The position numbers and the translations under genes are program-made. Shown one piece after another: positions 51,174 through 59,945 of a stretch of 64,000 bases of DNA; position 1 is the first letter of the stretch, and each line of letters starts with the position of its first letter. This DNA is from Hyphomonadaceae bacterium UBA1933 (GTDB taxonomy: Bacteria; Pseudomonadota; Alphaproteobacteria; Caulobacterales; Aquidulcibacteraceae): NCBI GenBank assembly GCA_002337085.1, contig DDFH01000006.1:525098-589097 (forward strand), written 5' to 3'. Under the pieces are notes generated by a model. It did no database searches. It was not told where the DNA came from and saw only the letters and a list, made by a program, of their open reading frames with translations.

Positions 51174-53441
51174 TTAAACAATATAACTTTGCTCAATTGC
51201 AAATTCTTTTAAGGCATTACGCAGGTCAAAATCATCAATTTTGCTTTCATCAGCAAGATATTGACAAACAAAATCGCGCACCTTTTGGGTGTCAATTTTA
51301 AGGATTAGCTCTTTGATTGCGCCTATCGCAGTTGGTGCCATTGAGAAATTACGATAACCAATACCAATAAGAGCCAAGACCTCAATCACTCTTCCGGCAT
51401 GTTCACCACATACTGATAATGTCGTATCGCAGGCATTATCTTTGATGAATTTTAGAAAGCCCAATGCCGAGCGGGATAAAATATCATACCTGTCATTAAC
51501 GTGATTAGAACCACGGTCAGCGGCAAAAAAGAATTGCATTAAATCATTTGTGCCGATTGATAAAAAATCGCAATATTTGGCAATTCGTGCAACATCCCAT
51601 GCAATTGAGGGTGCTTCTATCATTGCACCAATTTCAAATTTTGATGGTGGTGTGCGCCCTTGCTTTTTCGCCCATTGCATTTCATCAAGCAACATTTTGC
51701 GGGCGTCAAGGAATTCATCAACCGTTGAAACTAATGGGAACATTATGCGCAGATGTTTATCTTCTGTGGCGCGTAAAATTGCCCGTAACTGATATGCAAG
51801 CACGGCCTTTCTATCAAGGCCAAGGCGAAGCGCGCGCCAGCCCATTGCCGGATTTTCTTCTTTGAAGCCTTTCATAAAGCGTGCGATTTTATCGCCACCT
51901 AAATCAAGCGTTCTGAAAGTAACTGGAAGGTCGCGTGAATTATCAATTATATTTTTATAAAACCTTGTTTGCGCATCAACACGAGGTAACGAATTGGCGA
52001 CCATAAACTGAAATTCGGTGCGGAAAAGACCAACCCCATCAGCACCAGTTTTTCCAAGCTGATCCATATCATGAGTTAAGCCGGCATTGATATAAAGCCC
52101 GATTTTTTCACCATCCAAAGTGATGTTTGGCACGTCTTTTAATGCGCCAATACGTTGCTTTTCAATGGTATCGGCCTCTAGGCGGTTTTCAAATGCCTCG
52201 GCAACCATGGGGTCATAACGCAGATATACACTCGCCGCCTGACCATCGACAATTATTGGATCATTATTGGCAACCAGTGAAACAAGACCATTTATTTGCC
52301 CAATCATTGGCAGCCCCATTGCACGGGCAATAATCGCGGAGTGGGAAGAATTTGAACCTTCTTCCAGCAATACGGCCTTTAAATCCGAATTGGCATATTC
52401 AAGCAATTCCGCAGGGCCAATATCACGTGCCACAAGTATGGCATCTTGCCCAAGGCTTTGCATGATATTTGTGCCAGCAAGGTGACGTAATAGGCGGTTA
52501 TCAAGCTCTTCTAAATCATGGAGGCGGTCGCGAATATAGCTGTCTTTGGCGGTTGCCATTCTTGCGCGGTGTTCAGAACGCACCTGCTCAACTGCTGCTT
52601 CAGCGGTAAGGCCGGCGCGCACCCCTTCAAGTAGGCGATGTTCCCAACCGCGATCGCGCGATAATAATGAAAACATTTCCAATACTTCGAGTGGAACTGC
52701 ACCCAATGACGTGGTTTGCCCGGTTAAAAGATTTTCAAGCCCATTCCGCAACTCGCGTAGTGCGTTATTTATGCGCGCTTCTTCTTCTTCTAAATTATCG
52801 GCAAGAAGGCGTGTTGCCGCAACTTCAGGCGCATGTAAAACTGCATAGCCTTTTACCAAGCCATTTGAAAAGGTTTTGCCAATAAGGTTTAATGCCTGCC
52901 GTGGTTTAATATCAAAATCATCCAATGAATCCGATAAATCATTGGTGGTAACGATTTCTGCAAAAACCGTGGCGATGGTTTGCAGGGTTTCAACATCATC
53001 TTCAGGATAGGTTTTTGATGCACGATTCTGCACCACTAAAACCCCAATAAGACGACCACCCTTTAGCATAGGCACGCCAAGGAAGCTTTGATAAGGATCT
53101 TCACCAGTTTCAGGGCGATAAGAGAAACGTTTATGACTTGGCGCATTTGAAAGACTTATTGGTTCTGCACCTTCGGCAACCAAGCCAACCAGACCTTCGC
53201 CTTGTTTCATGCGGGTATTGTGAACCGCCTGCCTACTCAAACCTTCAGTGGCACATAATTCCATCGTGCCATCATTGCGGCGCAAATAAATGGAACAAAC
53301 ATCCGCCACCATCTCATTGGCAATTTGTGTCACCATATGGTCAAGGCGGGTCTGAGTATCGGTTTCTTCGACCATGAGTTCGCGCAAGCTTTTCAAAAGC
53401 CTGCGTGATGAACCAAAAGTTGTTGAACCCGATTGTGCCAT
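51174..53441 (-). CDS. ptsP: Phosphoenolpyruvate-protein phosphotransferase PtsP (EI-Ntr)
   Basis: A 755-residue enzyme I of the nitrogen phosphotransferase system. An N-terminal GAF domain (about 20-160, with GVPMLKGGRLIGVLVVQNR near residue 121) is followed by the EI domains. The phospho-accepting His367 lies in GSNSSHSAIIARAMGLPMIG. The C-terminal PEP-binding barrel has DGVGLFRTEFQFM near residue 470, LDLGGDKIARFMKG near residue 517 and SIGTNDLMQFFFAADR near residue 635. It passes phosphate to NPr and EIIA-Ntr, which are not encoded here. Confidence 0.95.
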   Translation of the reverse strand: MAQSGSTTFGSSRRLLKSLRELMVEETDTQTRLDHMVTQIANEMVADVCSIYLRRNDGTMELCATEGLSRQAVHNTRMKQGEGLVGLVAEGAEPISLSNAPSHKRFSYRPETGEDPYQSFLGVPMLKGGRLIGVLVVQNRASKTYPEDDVETLQTIATVFAEIVTTNDLSDSLDDFDIKPRQALNLIGKTFSNGLVKGYAVLHAPEVAATRLLADNLEEEEARINNALRELRNGLENLLTGQTTSLGAVPLEVLEMFSLLSRDRGWEHRLLEGVRAGLTAEAAVEQVRSEHRARMATAKDSYIRDRLHDLEELDNRLLRHLAGTNIMQSLGQDAILVARDIGPAELLEYANSDLKAVLLEEGSNSSHSAIIARAMGLPMIGQINGLVSLVANNDPIIVDGQAASVYLRYDPMVAEAFENRLEADTIEKQRIGALKDVPNITLDGEKIGLYINAGLTHDMDQLGKTGADGVGLFRTEFQFMVANSLPRVDAQTRFYKNIIDNSRDLPVTFRTLDLGGDKIARFMKGFKEENPAMGWRALRLGLDRKAVLAYQLRAILRATEDKHLRIMFPLVSTVDEFLDARKMLLDEMQWAKKQGRTPPSKFEIGAMIEAPSIAWDVARIAKYCDFLSIGTNDLMQFFFAADRGSNHVNDRYDILSRSALGFLKFIKDNACDTTLSVCGEHAGRVIEVLALIGIGYRNFSMAPTAIGAIKELILKIDTQKVRDFVCQYLADESKIDDFDLRNALKEFAIEQSYIV

Positions 53442-53547
53442 TTATAACAAATCCACCCTATAATTCCCAATTAGGGTAATTGTTGCAAATTCGCTAGTGT
53501 AAATTATGAATTTTAATTCTGAAATTCCTGCAATGAACAAAAAAATG

Positions 53548-53970
53548 CTATTTTGCCCTGTTTCCGAATATTATTGAAAGATTTTCGCTAGAATCAACAA
53601 TATCTTGCAAACTATATTGATCCAACACCTGTAAAAAGGCTGCTACTGCCCTATTAAGCGGTAAGGGGAGCGCATATGAACCCGCAATCTTGCAACCGAT
53701 GCAATCAATAAGGCGCATATCAGGTTCGAAACGTTTTACAAACTCGCCAAGATTGATTTTATCAGGCGATTTCAAAAGCCGCATTCCACCGCCACGCCCC
53801 TTAAAACTCTCTATATATTCGTATTTGACCAAATCTTGGACGGTTTTAACTAAGTGATTCTGAGAAATTTTGTAAAAATTCGCAATTTCACCGACCGTGG
53901 TCAGCCCTGAACGTGGTGCCAGAAATAATAAAACCCTTAATGCGTAGTCAGTATATCGTGTAAGTCTCAT
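53548..53970 (-). CDS. Rrf2 family transcriptional regulator (NsrR-like) with one altered cluster Cys
   Basis: A 140-residue Rrf2 protein. It begins MRLTRYTDYALRVLLFLA, very close to NsrR, with the winged helix TTVGEIANFYKISQNHLVKT near residues 24-43 and GRGGGMRLLKSP on the wing. The Fe-S loop shows Cys90 and Cys93 in DCIGCKIAGS, but Tyr99 stands where related proteins have the third cysteine. The codon is TAT. It may bind a different cluster or none. It is divergent from a SirB-like gene, and the 151-bp gap holds a 23-bp palindrome. A nitrosative or redox sensor role is inferred. Confidence 0.85.
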   Translation of the reverse strand: MRLTRYTDYALRVLLFLAPRSGLTTVGEIANFYKISQNHLVKTVQDLVKYEYIESFKGRGGGMRLLKSPDKINLGEFVKRFEPDMRLIDCIGCKIAGSYALPLPLNRAVAAFLQVLDQYSLQDIVDSSENLSIIFGNRAK

Positions 53971-54011
53971 ATATTTTCTTTAGATGTAAATCCCAACAAA
54001 ATAATGCGACA

Positions 54012-54034
54012 TAAACGCGCAATATGCGCGTTTA
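54012..54034. promoter_or_regulatory. 23-bp palindrome between the Rrf2 and SirB genes
   Basis: TAAACGCGCA-ATA-TGCGCGTTTA is a perfect inverted repeat with 10-bp arms in the divergent promoter region, 42 bp from the rrf2 start. It does not match the NsrR consensus that I remember. Confidence 0.65.
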
Positions 54035-54121
54035 ATATGTATTAAAAATGGATATTAAACTATTGCTATGGCTTATTTCTAAAAAACAAAATTAATACAG
54101 CTAAAATTATAGTTGAAAATA

Positions 54122-54514
54122 ATGATTGAATTTTATCCGCAGATTCTAATGGTGCATATTTGGGCAATTTCTTTGTCGGGTGCATTGTTTTTTACCCGTG
54201 CATTGGCATCATTATTTGGTGCAAAATGGTGCCATTTGTTTGGGGTAAGAATCCTAAGCTATTTGATTGACATAACTCTTTTAACTGCGGCGGCAATTCT
54301 TTACACAATTTTACCCAAAGAGATTTTTGCCAATGGTTGGCTTCATTTAAAATTACTGTTGGTGGTTTTATATATTGTGTTTGGCTTTGTTGCGATGCGC
54401 AAAAACAATCCGAGACATATTCGGATTACTTTGCTTGGTCTTGCTGCGATTTGTTATTTTTTGATTATCGGGATTGCGATTAATCACCACCCACTTGGTT
54501 GGTTCTATTCGTAA
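54122..54514 (+). CDS. SirB family membrane protein
   Basis: A 130-residue protein with four hydrophobic helices (about 3-25, 37-57, 68-86 and 98-116), matching the SirB family in size and topology. The ILMVHIWAISLSGALFFTRA start and WLHLKLLLVVLYIVFGFVAM are typical. The family is named for an effect on Salmonella invasion genes, but its biochemical role is unknown. The ATG at 54122 replaces a TTG nine bases upstream. It is divergent from the Rrf2 regulator and its 3' end overlaps the GST gene by ten bases. Confidence 0.8.
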   Translation: MIEFYPQILMVHIWAISLSGALFFTRALASLFGAKWCHLFGVRILSYLIDITLLTAAAILYTILPKEIFANGWLHLKLLLVVLYIVFGFVAMRKNNPRHIRITLLGLAAICYFLIIGIAINHHPLGWFYS

Positions 54515-55182
54515 ATTGTGTCCCACGGGCCTGCGTTAAATGGCTTCCACCCCTCTAGTGCGGATTTTTCCCATTCAAGCCAATCTGGTTGCGATAATAG
54601 TGTTTCGCAATATTCGCGCGCCGCATCAGAAATTGTAACATTATAGGTGCGCAAACGTGATGCAATTGGCGTATAAAAGGCATCAACAATCCCTGGCTTG
54701 TCCCCAAACAGGAATTTACCACCAAAATCCGCCCGCGTTTGTGTGAAAATATCTTCGACTCTTTTTATTTCAAATCTTGTATCCGTGTCCCAATCTTGTT
54801 CTTTGACGCGGCGTTTTAGATTATGTGCCATATTGTTTCTTAAAGCCGAAAATCCTGAATGCATTTCGCAAGTTAATGCGCGGGCGATAGCGCGGGCATT
54901 TTTATCTTTTGGATAAAGATTGGCGTTGGGTGCAAGCTCGTTGAGATATTCTGCTATTGCCAATGAATCCCAAATTAAAAGACCCTTATGCTGTAATATT
55001 GGGACACAGCCGGTGGGTGATAGCTCCAGAACGTCCCTTATTTGTCTTTTGCCATAACCGACTTGGTCAAGGTCAATGTCGATAATATTAAAATCCAACC
55101 CCGAATATTTTACCACCAAATATCCGCGAATTGACCAAGATGAATAAACGCGATTTCCAACATATAGGGTTAAATCAGACAT
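54505..55182 (-). CDS. Glutathione S-transferase family protein
   Basis: A 225-residue GST. The thioredoxin-fold N-terminus starts LTLYVGNRVYSSWSIRGYLV, with the Ser-Ser-Trp-Ser segment typical of the group and SPTGCVPILQHKGLLIWDSL near residue 55 carrying the cis-proline and the GSH-binding Asp-Ser. The C-terminal helical domain includes FLFGDKPGIVDAFYTPIASR near residue 157. Its start overlaps the upstream DUF3445 gene by eight bases. It is the last gene of an OsmC-DUF3445-GST operon. Confidence 0.88.
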   Translation of the reverse strand: MSDLTLYVGNRVYSSWSIRGYLVVKYSGLDFNIIDIDLDQVGYGKRQIRDVLELSPTGCVPILQHKGLLIWDSLAIAEYLNELAPNANLYPKDKNARAIARALTCEMHSGFSALRNNMAHNLKRRVKEQDWDTDTRFEIKRVEDIFTQTRADFGGKFLFGDKPGIVDAFYTPIASRLRTYNVTISDAAREYCETLLSQPDWLEWEKSALEGWKPFNAGPWDTIYE

Positions 55183-55996
55183 GTTCTTCCTTTTTATAAG
55201 TTTGTAATAAATGTTTTATGTGGCGTTCAAGATGCGACCACTTTTTATAATCCCTAACGTTTTGTGGGGCATTTTCCCATGCGTTGGCGAAATATTGGCG
55301 TGCCTCATCATCCTTTAAAATATCGCTTACTTTGGTAAGGCGAATGCGAATGGTGAATAATAATGCGCCGGTTTCTGGCAATAGTCTTATGGTCTGCCGC
55401 TCTACACGTTCATAAAGCATTTCATTGGCATCATTAATATCACCCTCATCGGCCATTTTACGCAAGATAGCGCCATTAGGTGTATAGCTTTGGTTTGACC
55501 ATTGTACAGTCCAATTAAAACGTTCAAGGATGCTTTCGGGTTTTAAATTATCAAAAATTCGCGCAATCCTATCGGATAGTTTAAAATCCCCTGTCGGGAT
55601 GGGCTCATGAAGTAGATGCAGTGATTTGCCGAGTGCGTATTCGGCACTAAAAAAAGTTGGTGAACATAATGAAAAGGCAATTAATTGCCATTCGCCGCCC
55701 CGTTTTGCCATTATAATCGTATCATCGGAAATATGCCGTGATATTGCCTTTAGGGGCGGTTCATCACCGCGATATTGCTGGCCGATATTTTGTGCTATTA
55801 TTTGTGCTGCCTCAATCTGCTCAGGCATACTATCAGCAAAGGCCGCAAAGACCGGCTCATTATCAAGTAGGGTTTGTTTTTCAGCAAGAAAATATGCACC
55901 ATCATCGGGCAATAGCCACTCATTTTCCAAAATTGGTTTTAGGCCAACTTGAAACTGTGGTGGGGTTTGTAAATTTTCACTTACATGATAGCGCAA
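55175..55996 (-). CDS. DUF3445 protein, heme-dependent oxidative N-demethylase-like
   Basis: A 273-residue DUF3445 protein. The family includes the alpha subunit of heme-dependent oxidative N-demethylases, which use a PAS-like heme fold. The WQLIAFSLCSPTFFSAEYAL segment near residue 103 and LHEPIPTGDFKLSDRIARIF near residue 129 match the family core. The start codon appears to be TTG with AGGA upstream, since no ATG lies near the conserved N-terminus. It sits 18 bases after the OsmC gene and overlaps the GST gene. The other subunits of the known demethylase are not seen here, so the substrate is open. Confidence 0.78.
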   Translation of the reverse strand: MRYHVSENLQTPPQFQVGLKPILENEWLLPDDGAYFLAEKQTLLDNEPVFAAFADSMPEQIEAAQIIAQNIGQQYRGDEPPLKAISRHISDDTIIMAKRGGEWQLIAFSLCSPTFFSAEYALGKSLHLLHEPIPTGDFKLSDRIARIFDNLKPESILERFNWTVQWSNQSYTPNGAILRKMADEGDINDANEMLYERVERQTIRLLPETGALLFTIRIRLTKVSDILKDDEARQYFANAWENAPQNVRDYKKWSHLERHIKHLLQTYKKEEHV

Positions 55997-56014
55997 TTAG
56001 TTCCTAATCCATTC

Positions 56015-56470
56015 CTATATTTCAACTTCAACCGGGCAATTAAGGGTATTGGCAATAAAACATGCCTCGTGTGCCTTGTGGTGAATTTCGTGTAATTGTT
56101 CATTGGTTGGTTCTGCCCCTGCAAAAACCATTTTGGGGCGCAGTGTAACAATGGTGATGCCCACAACGCCATCTTCGCGTTTTGCCAATTTGCCTTCGGG
56201 ATTGTCTTCATAAGAATCCACCACAAATCCTGCTTTGCGTGTGAAATCGAGTGCAAACAACATATGGCAAGATGCCACCGCTGCCACCAACAATTCTTCG
56301 GGGTCGGCGGCATCAATTTTTGATAATGGTGGGCGCACTGATTCCGGTGCCGATGAACCGGCAATTGAAACCCCACCATCAAAAGAAATCAAATGTCCGC
56401 GTGAGTATTTGGCATCCGAAAATACGGCATCACCGCGTTCCCAATTAATTTTTGCGGTATGTAAAGACAT
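56015..56470 (-). CDS. OsmC family peroxiredoxin-like protein
   Basis: A 151-residue OsmC/Ohr-fold protein. The two catalytic cysteines are in VAAVASCHMLFALDF near residue 70 and KAHEACFIANTLN near residue 133. EELLVAAVASCHM is the usual OsmC helix. It reduces organic or fatty-acid hydroperoxides in the cytoplasm. It heads a minus-strand operon with the DUF3445 and GST genes, which suggests a shared redox or detoxification role (inference). Confidence 0.93.
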   Translation of the reverse strand: MSLHTAKINWERGDAVFSDAKYSRGHLISFDGGVSIAGSSAPESVRPPLSKIDAADPEELLVAAVASCHMLFALDFTRKAGFVVDSYEDNPEGKLAKREDGVVGITIVTLRPKMVFAGAEPTNEQLHEIHHKAHEACFIANTLNCPVEVEI

Positions 56471-56507
56471 TTGGTTTTCCTCTTATTTAAAATAATGCCA
56501 TAAAAAT

Positions 56508-56542
56508 AATGCCGGACATTTATTTCACAAATATCCGGCATT
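56508..56542 (-). terminator. Hairpin terminator after the VWA gene
   Basis: AATGCCGGA and TCCGGCATT form a 9-bp stem, extended by ATTT/AAAT. On the minus strand it is followed by an ATTTTTAT run. It resembles the GCCGGA hairpin of the repeat near 41700. Confidence 0.6.
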
Positions 56543-56549
56543 ACAAGTT

Positions 56550-58322
56550 TTATTTATCTTTATCCCCGTTAAGGTGCGATAAATTTTTCGCCTTTTCAAC
56601 CAGCGCTACAAATTCGGATTTATAGCCATATTGATCGTTTGCCTTTGCACCATTTGCAAGTGTTGCAATGTCGTCATAGGAATAATTGCCAATCCAAGGA
56701 TCATTACGTAATTTCTGCCCAAACGCAGCGACCGCAAGGGCAAATCGGGTTTTATCTGGCGCATCGGCCAAATTTTCATAAACATCTTTTTGGGTTATCG
56801 CCCGTTCAGTAAGTTTCGATTTGGTTTCGCCTGGCAATTTATAGCGTAATCTTAAAAATGCGATTTCACCATTTTTATTTGGTTTGGTTGCATTTTCTTT
56901 TTGATAACGTAGTGGGTCAACCGATGCTTTTCCACCAACTGGCGTGATTTCATAAATCGCGGTTACTTGGTGGCCTTTACCGATTTCCCCCGCATCAACC
57001 TTATCATTATTAAAGTCTTCGCGGTTTAGTTTGCGGGTTTCATAGCCAATCAAACGCCATTCAGAAACATAGGCAGGGTTAAATTCAACCTGTGCCTTTA
57101 CGTCATTGGCAATCGGGAACATATTGCCTTGGAAATCGTCATGCAAAACGCGGCGCGCTTCGGACAGGCTATCAAGATAGGCGGCAATACCATTACCATT
57201 TTGTGCCAATTCCTGCATCATATCGTCATTATAATTGCCGCGCCCAAAGCCAAAGACCGATAAATAAATGCCTTTGTCCTTTTTCTCGGTAACGAAATCC
57301 TTTAATTTGCGCGGATCTGTGATGCCAACATTAAAATCACCATCGGTCATAAGAACGACCCGATTGACCGCATCTTTTTTGAAATTCTTTTCGGCAAGTT
57401 TATAGGCAAGCTCGATACCCTCTGCCCCTGCGGTCGAGCCACCGGCTTCAAGCCCCTCTAATGCACAGACGATGGTTCTTGTATCGCTGCCTTTGGTGGG
57501 TTCAAGCAATGTGCCACTTGCGCCGGCATAGACAACAACCGAAACCCGATCATCCGCTGTTAATTGCGGCAGCATGGTATAAATCGCCTTTTTCGCAAGC
57601 GGTAATTTATCTTCGGAATACATTGAACCTGACACATCAAGCAAAAGCACAAGATTTAAAGGTGGGCGTTTATTGCTTGGTGCTTCGTAACCATTAACAC
57701 CAATATGGATGATTTGTTTATCTTTGTTCCATGGTGAGGGGGCAACCGTAACATCGGTTGCGAATGGCACGCTTTTGTCATGGGTTTTTGAATAATCATA
57801 TTTAAAATAGTTCAAAAACTCTTCGACACGAACCGCATCAGATGGGGGAAGACGTCCATCCTCATTAATAAATCTTCTGGCATTGGTGTATGATGCAGTA
57901 TCAACCTCCATCGCAAAGGTTGACGTTGCCTCTTCGGCAACCCGCTTCACACTATTGATTGCAGCATTTGGGTATTTTTCAGTGTCTTGTTGTTGCGGTA
58001 CAATTGGCGCGTTACTTATGCGGCTTCCAGTAACAATAATATTATTGGCCTGCATTTTTCCAGCAGTAACTGGGGCTGGTGGCGGTGGTGGTGCAGGTGC
58101 CATTACTGCGGATGGCATTGGTGCCGACATACCAACCAACGGTGCGGAACGACGTTCATCCTGGTGAAAAGATTTTGGACACTCATATTTGGAAACATCA
58201 ATTTCCTTTATAGTGTCTTGATTGATATCCGCACTTTTTGCTTCATGCGCGCAAGAAGCTATTTGCGACGCCAAAAGCGAAACAATTGCAATATTGCTTA
58301 TTATTCTAAAACTTCTACCCAT
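56550..58322 (-). CDS. VWA domain lipoprotein (YfbK-like)
   Basis: A 590-residue lipoprotein. The signal peptide ends in the lipobox IASC near residue 22, so it should be membrane-anchored. A proline-rich segment leads to NNIIVTGSRISNAPI near residue 90, a stretch like the N-terminus of TonB-dependent receptors. A YfbK-type N-terminal domain follows (FINEDGRLPPSDAVRVEEFL near residue 152). The VWA domain has the MIDAS motif LLLDVSGSMYSEDK near residue 226 and later VLMTDGDFNVG near residue 325. I chose the ATG at 58322 with GGAAGG upstream over one 24 bases earlier. Function unknown. Confidence 0.85.
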   Translation of the reverse strand: MGRSFRIISNIAIVSLLASQIASCAHEAKSADINQDTIKEIDVSKYECPKSFHQDERRSAPLVGMSAPMPSAVMAPAPPPPPAPVTAGKMQANNIIVTGSRISNAPIVPQQQDTEKYPNAAINSVKRVAEEATSTFAMEVDTASYTNARRFINEDGRLPPSDAVRVEEFLNYFKYDYSKTHDKSVPFATDVTVAPSPWNKDKQIIHIGVNGYEAPSNKRPPLNLVLLLDVSGSMYSEDKLPLAKKAIYTMLPQLTADDRVSVVVYAGASGTLLEPTKGSDTRTIVCALEGLEAGGSTAGAEGIELAYKLAEKNFKKDAVNRVVLMTDGDFNVGITDPRKLKDFVTEKKDKGIYLSVFGFGRGNYNDDMMQELAQNGNGIAAYLDSLSEARRVLHDDFQGNMFPIANDVKAQVEFNPAYVSEWRLIGYETRKLNREDFNNDKVDAGEIGKGHQVTAIYEITPVGGKASVDPLRYQKENATKPNKNGEIAFLRLRYKLPGETKSKLTERAITQKDVYENLADAPDKTRFALAVAAFGQKLRNDPWIGNYSYDDIATLANGAKANDQYGYKSEFVALVEKAKNLSHLNGDKDK

Positions 58323-58413
58323 TTTTCGACCTTCCTTAATTCCCATATTAATTAAGGTTAATATGCCATGAAATTTGACACTTAAAAGGCTTAAATAGGG
58401 CGAAAAAAAGAAT

Positions 58414-58656
58414 TTAACCTAAAATTTCGACCGTATATGATTCGATTACAAGATTGGCCAAAAGCTTTTGCGCCATTTCAACGGCGCGTGCTTTGGCTTT
58501 GTCTTTGTCAGTTTCGTTAACTTCAAGCTCAATGGCTTTGCCGATGCGCACATCTTCAACCTCTTCAAAGCCCAACGTATGAAGTGCATGTGCAACCGCG
58601 CGCCCTTGTGGGTCAAGCACACCGTTTTTAAGTTTTACATCAACACGAATTTTCAT
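58414..58656 (-). CDS. purS: Phosphoribosylformylglycinamidine synthase subunit PurS
   Basis: An 80-residue PurS, the small bridging subunit that helps channel ammonia between PurQ and PurL. It begins MKIRVDVKLKNGVLDPQGRA, the family signature, with LGFEEVEDVRIGKAIELEV in the middle. It follows purC by four bases. Normally purQ would come next, but the next gene is the VWA lipoprotein, so the FGAM synthase genes are dispersed. Confidence 0.95.
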   Translation of the reverse strand: MKIRVDVKLKNGVLDPQGRAVAHALHTLGFEEVEDVRIGKAIELEVNETDKDKAKARAVEMAQKLLANLVIESYTVEILG

Positions 58657-58660
58657 AAAT

Positions 58661-59410
58661 CTAACCTTCTACGAATGCGCCATTTGGATCTTTGAATATG
58701 CCGAGACGGGTGGCAACTTCGGTATAGGCTTCGGAAAGCCCGCCCAAATCCTGACGGAAACGGTCTTTGTCAAGCTTGTTGCCGTCACGTGCGTCCCAAA
58801 GGCGGCAAGAATCCGGGCTGATTTCATCGGCAAGAACGGTTCTTACCATTTCGCCTTCAAACAGACGACCAAACTCAAGTTTGAAATCCACAAGGCGGAT
58901 GCCAACACCGGCAAATAAGCCAGACAAATAATCATTGATACGCAATGCAAGCGCCATAATGTCATCAAGCTCTTGGGTTGCAGCCCAATTGAATGCAGTA
59001 ATATGTTCTTCACTTACAAGTGGATCGCCAAGTGCATCGTGTTTATAATAAAATTCAACGATAGAACGTGGTAAAACCTCACCCTCAGGTATGCCAAGGC
59101 GTTTTGAAATTGAGCCAGCGGCAACATTGCGCACAACCACCTCAAGCGGGATGATTTCCACTTCTCGGATAAGCTGCTCACGCATATTTAGGCGACGAAT
59201 AAAGTGGGTTGGAATCCCAATTGAATTAAGTTGGGTCATGATGAATTCGGAAATGCGGTTATTTAAAACGCCTTTTCCTTCGATAATGGCATGCTTTTGC
59301 GCATTGAATGCGGTCGCATCATCCTTGAAATATTGGATATAAGTACCCGGTTCAGGGCCCTCATAAAGAATTTTTGCTTTGCCTTCATAAATTTTTTTGC
59401 GCCGTGACAT
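58661..59410 (-). CDS. purC: Phosphoribosylaminoimidazole-succinocarboxamide synthase
   Basis: A 249-residue SAICAR synthetase that joins aspartate to CAIR in purine synthesis. It starts YEGKAKILYEGPEPGTYIQYFKDD-like (first part near residue 8), with GVLNNRISEFIMTQLNSIGI near residue 47, VEIIPLEVVVRNVAAGS near residue 88 and RLVDFKLEFGRL near residue 175, all typical. It is transcribed with purS and is divergent from the DUF1476 gene, an arrangement I recall from other Alphaproteobacteria. Confidence 0.96.
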   Translation of the reverse strand: MSRRKKIYEGKAKILYEGPEPGTYIQYFKDDATAFNAQKHAIIEGKGVLNNRISEFIMTQLNSIGIPTHFIRRLNMREQLIREVEIIPLEVVVRNVAAGSISKRLGIPEGEVLPRSIVEFYYKHDALGDPLVSEEHITAFNWAATQELDDIMALALRINDYLSGLFAGVGIRLVDFKLEFGRLFEGEMVRTVLADEISPDSCRLWDARDGNKLDKDRFRQDLGGLSEAYTEVATRLGIFKDPNGAFVEG

Positions 59411-59579
59411 CCGAAGCCCTCAATAAGTTAAATTGAATCAAAAATGCAGCTAGCACATCGACCACATGTGAAGCAATCTGGCTTATACGCTTTTTATAGT
59501 GTTTTATGCAAGCAAAGGCGGTAAAAATACATAAATATTCACATTTATACTCAAGTCTGCCTTGATTATGAAACAGACC

Positions 59580-59607
59580 TTGAATATTGGCGTCACTGCG
59601 ATATATT
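59580..59607 (+). promoter_or_regulatory. Sigma-70-type promoter candidate for the DUF1476 gene
   Basis: TTGAAT and TATATT are separated by 16 bp, 25 bp upstream of the DUF1476 start codon. A GGGGA ribosome-binding site follows at 59621. The match is good but not proven. Confidence 0.45.
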
Positions 59608-59631
59608 TAAAGTATAAACCGGGGATAAATT

Positions 59632-59943
59632 ATGAGCAATTTCGAAGATCGTGAAAGAGCTGAAGAAAGAAAATATGCATCAGAAGAAGAAAAAATCTTC
59701 AAGGTAACTGCGCGCCGTAACAAAGCATTGGGTCTTTGGGCTGCTGGTCTTTTGGGATTAGATGGTGCTGCTGCTGAAGAATATGCTGAACATGTTGCTC
59801 TTTCTGACCTTAAAGAAACAGGCGAAGAAGACGTTTTCAAAAAAGTATTTGGCGATCTTCAAGCGAAAAACATCGACATCACCGAGCATGTGGTTCGCCG
59901 CGAAATGAGCGCTCTTATGGAAGCTGCTAAAAACGAGATTTGA
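59632..59943 (+). CDS. DUF1476 protein, F-ATPase inhibitor subunit zeta
   Basis: A 103-residue helical protein of the DUF1476 family, whose Paracoccus member is the zeta inhibitor of the F1-ATPase (established). It starts SNFEDRERAEERKYASEEEK, the conserved N-terminal inhibitory helix, then ARRNKALGLWAAGLLGLDG near residue 25. It blocks ATP hydrolysis under low energy. It uses GCT codons unusually often, as highly expressed genes may. It is divergent from purC and lies next to two tiny exported-protein genes. Confidence 0.93.
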   Translation: MSNFEDRERAEERKYASEEEKIFKVTARRNKALGLWAAGLLGLDGAAAEEYAEHVALSDLKETGEEDVFKKVFGDLQAKNIDITEHVVRREMSALMEAAKNEI

Positions 59944-59945
59944 TA

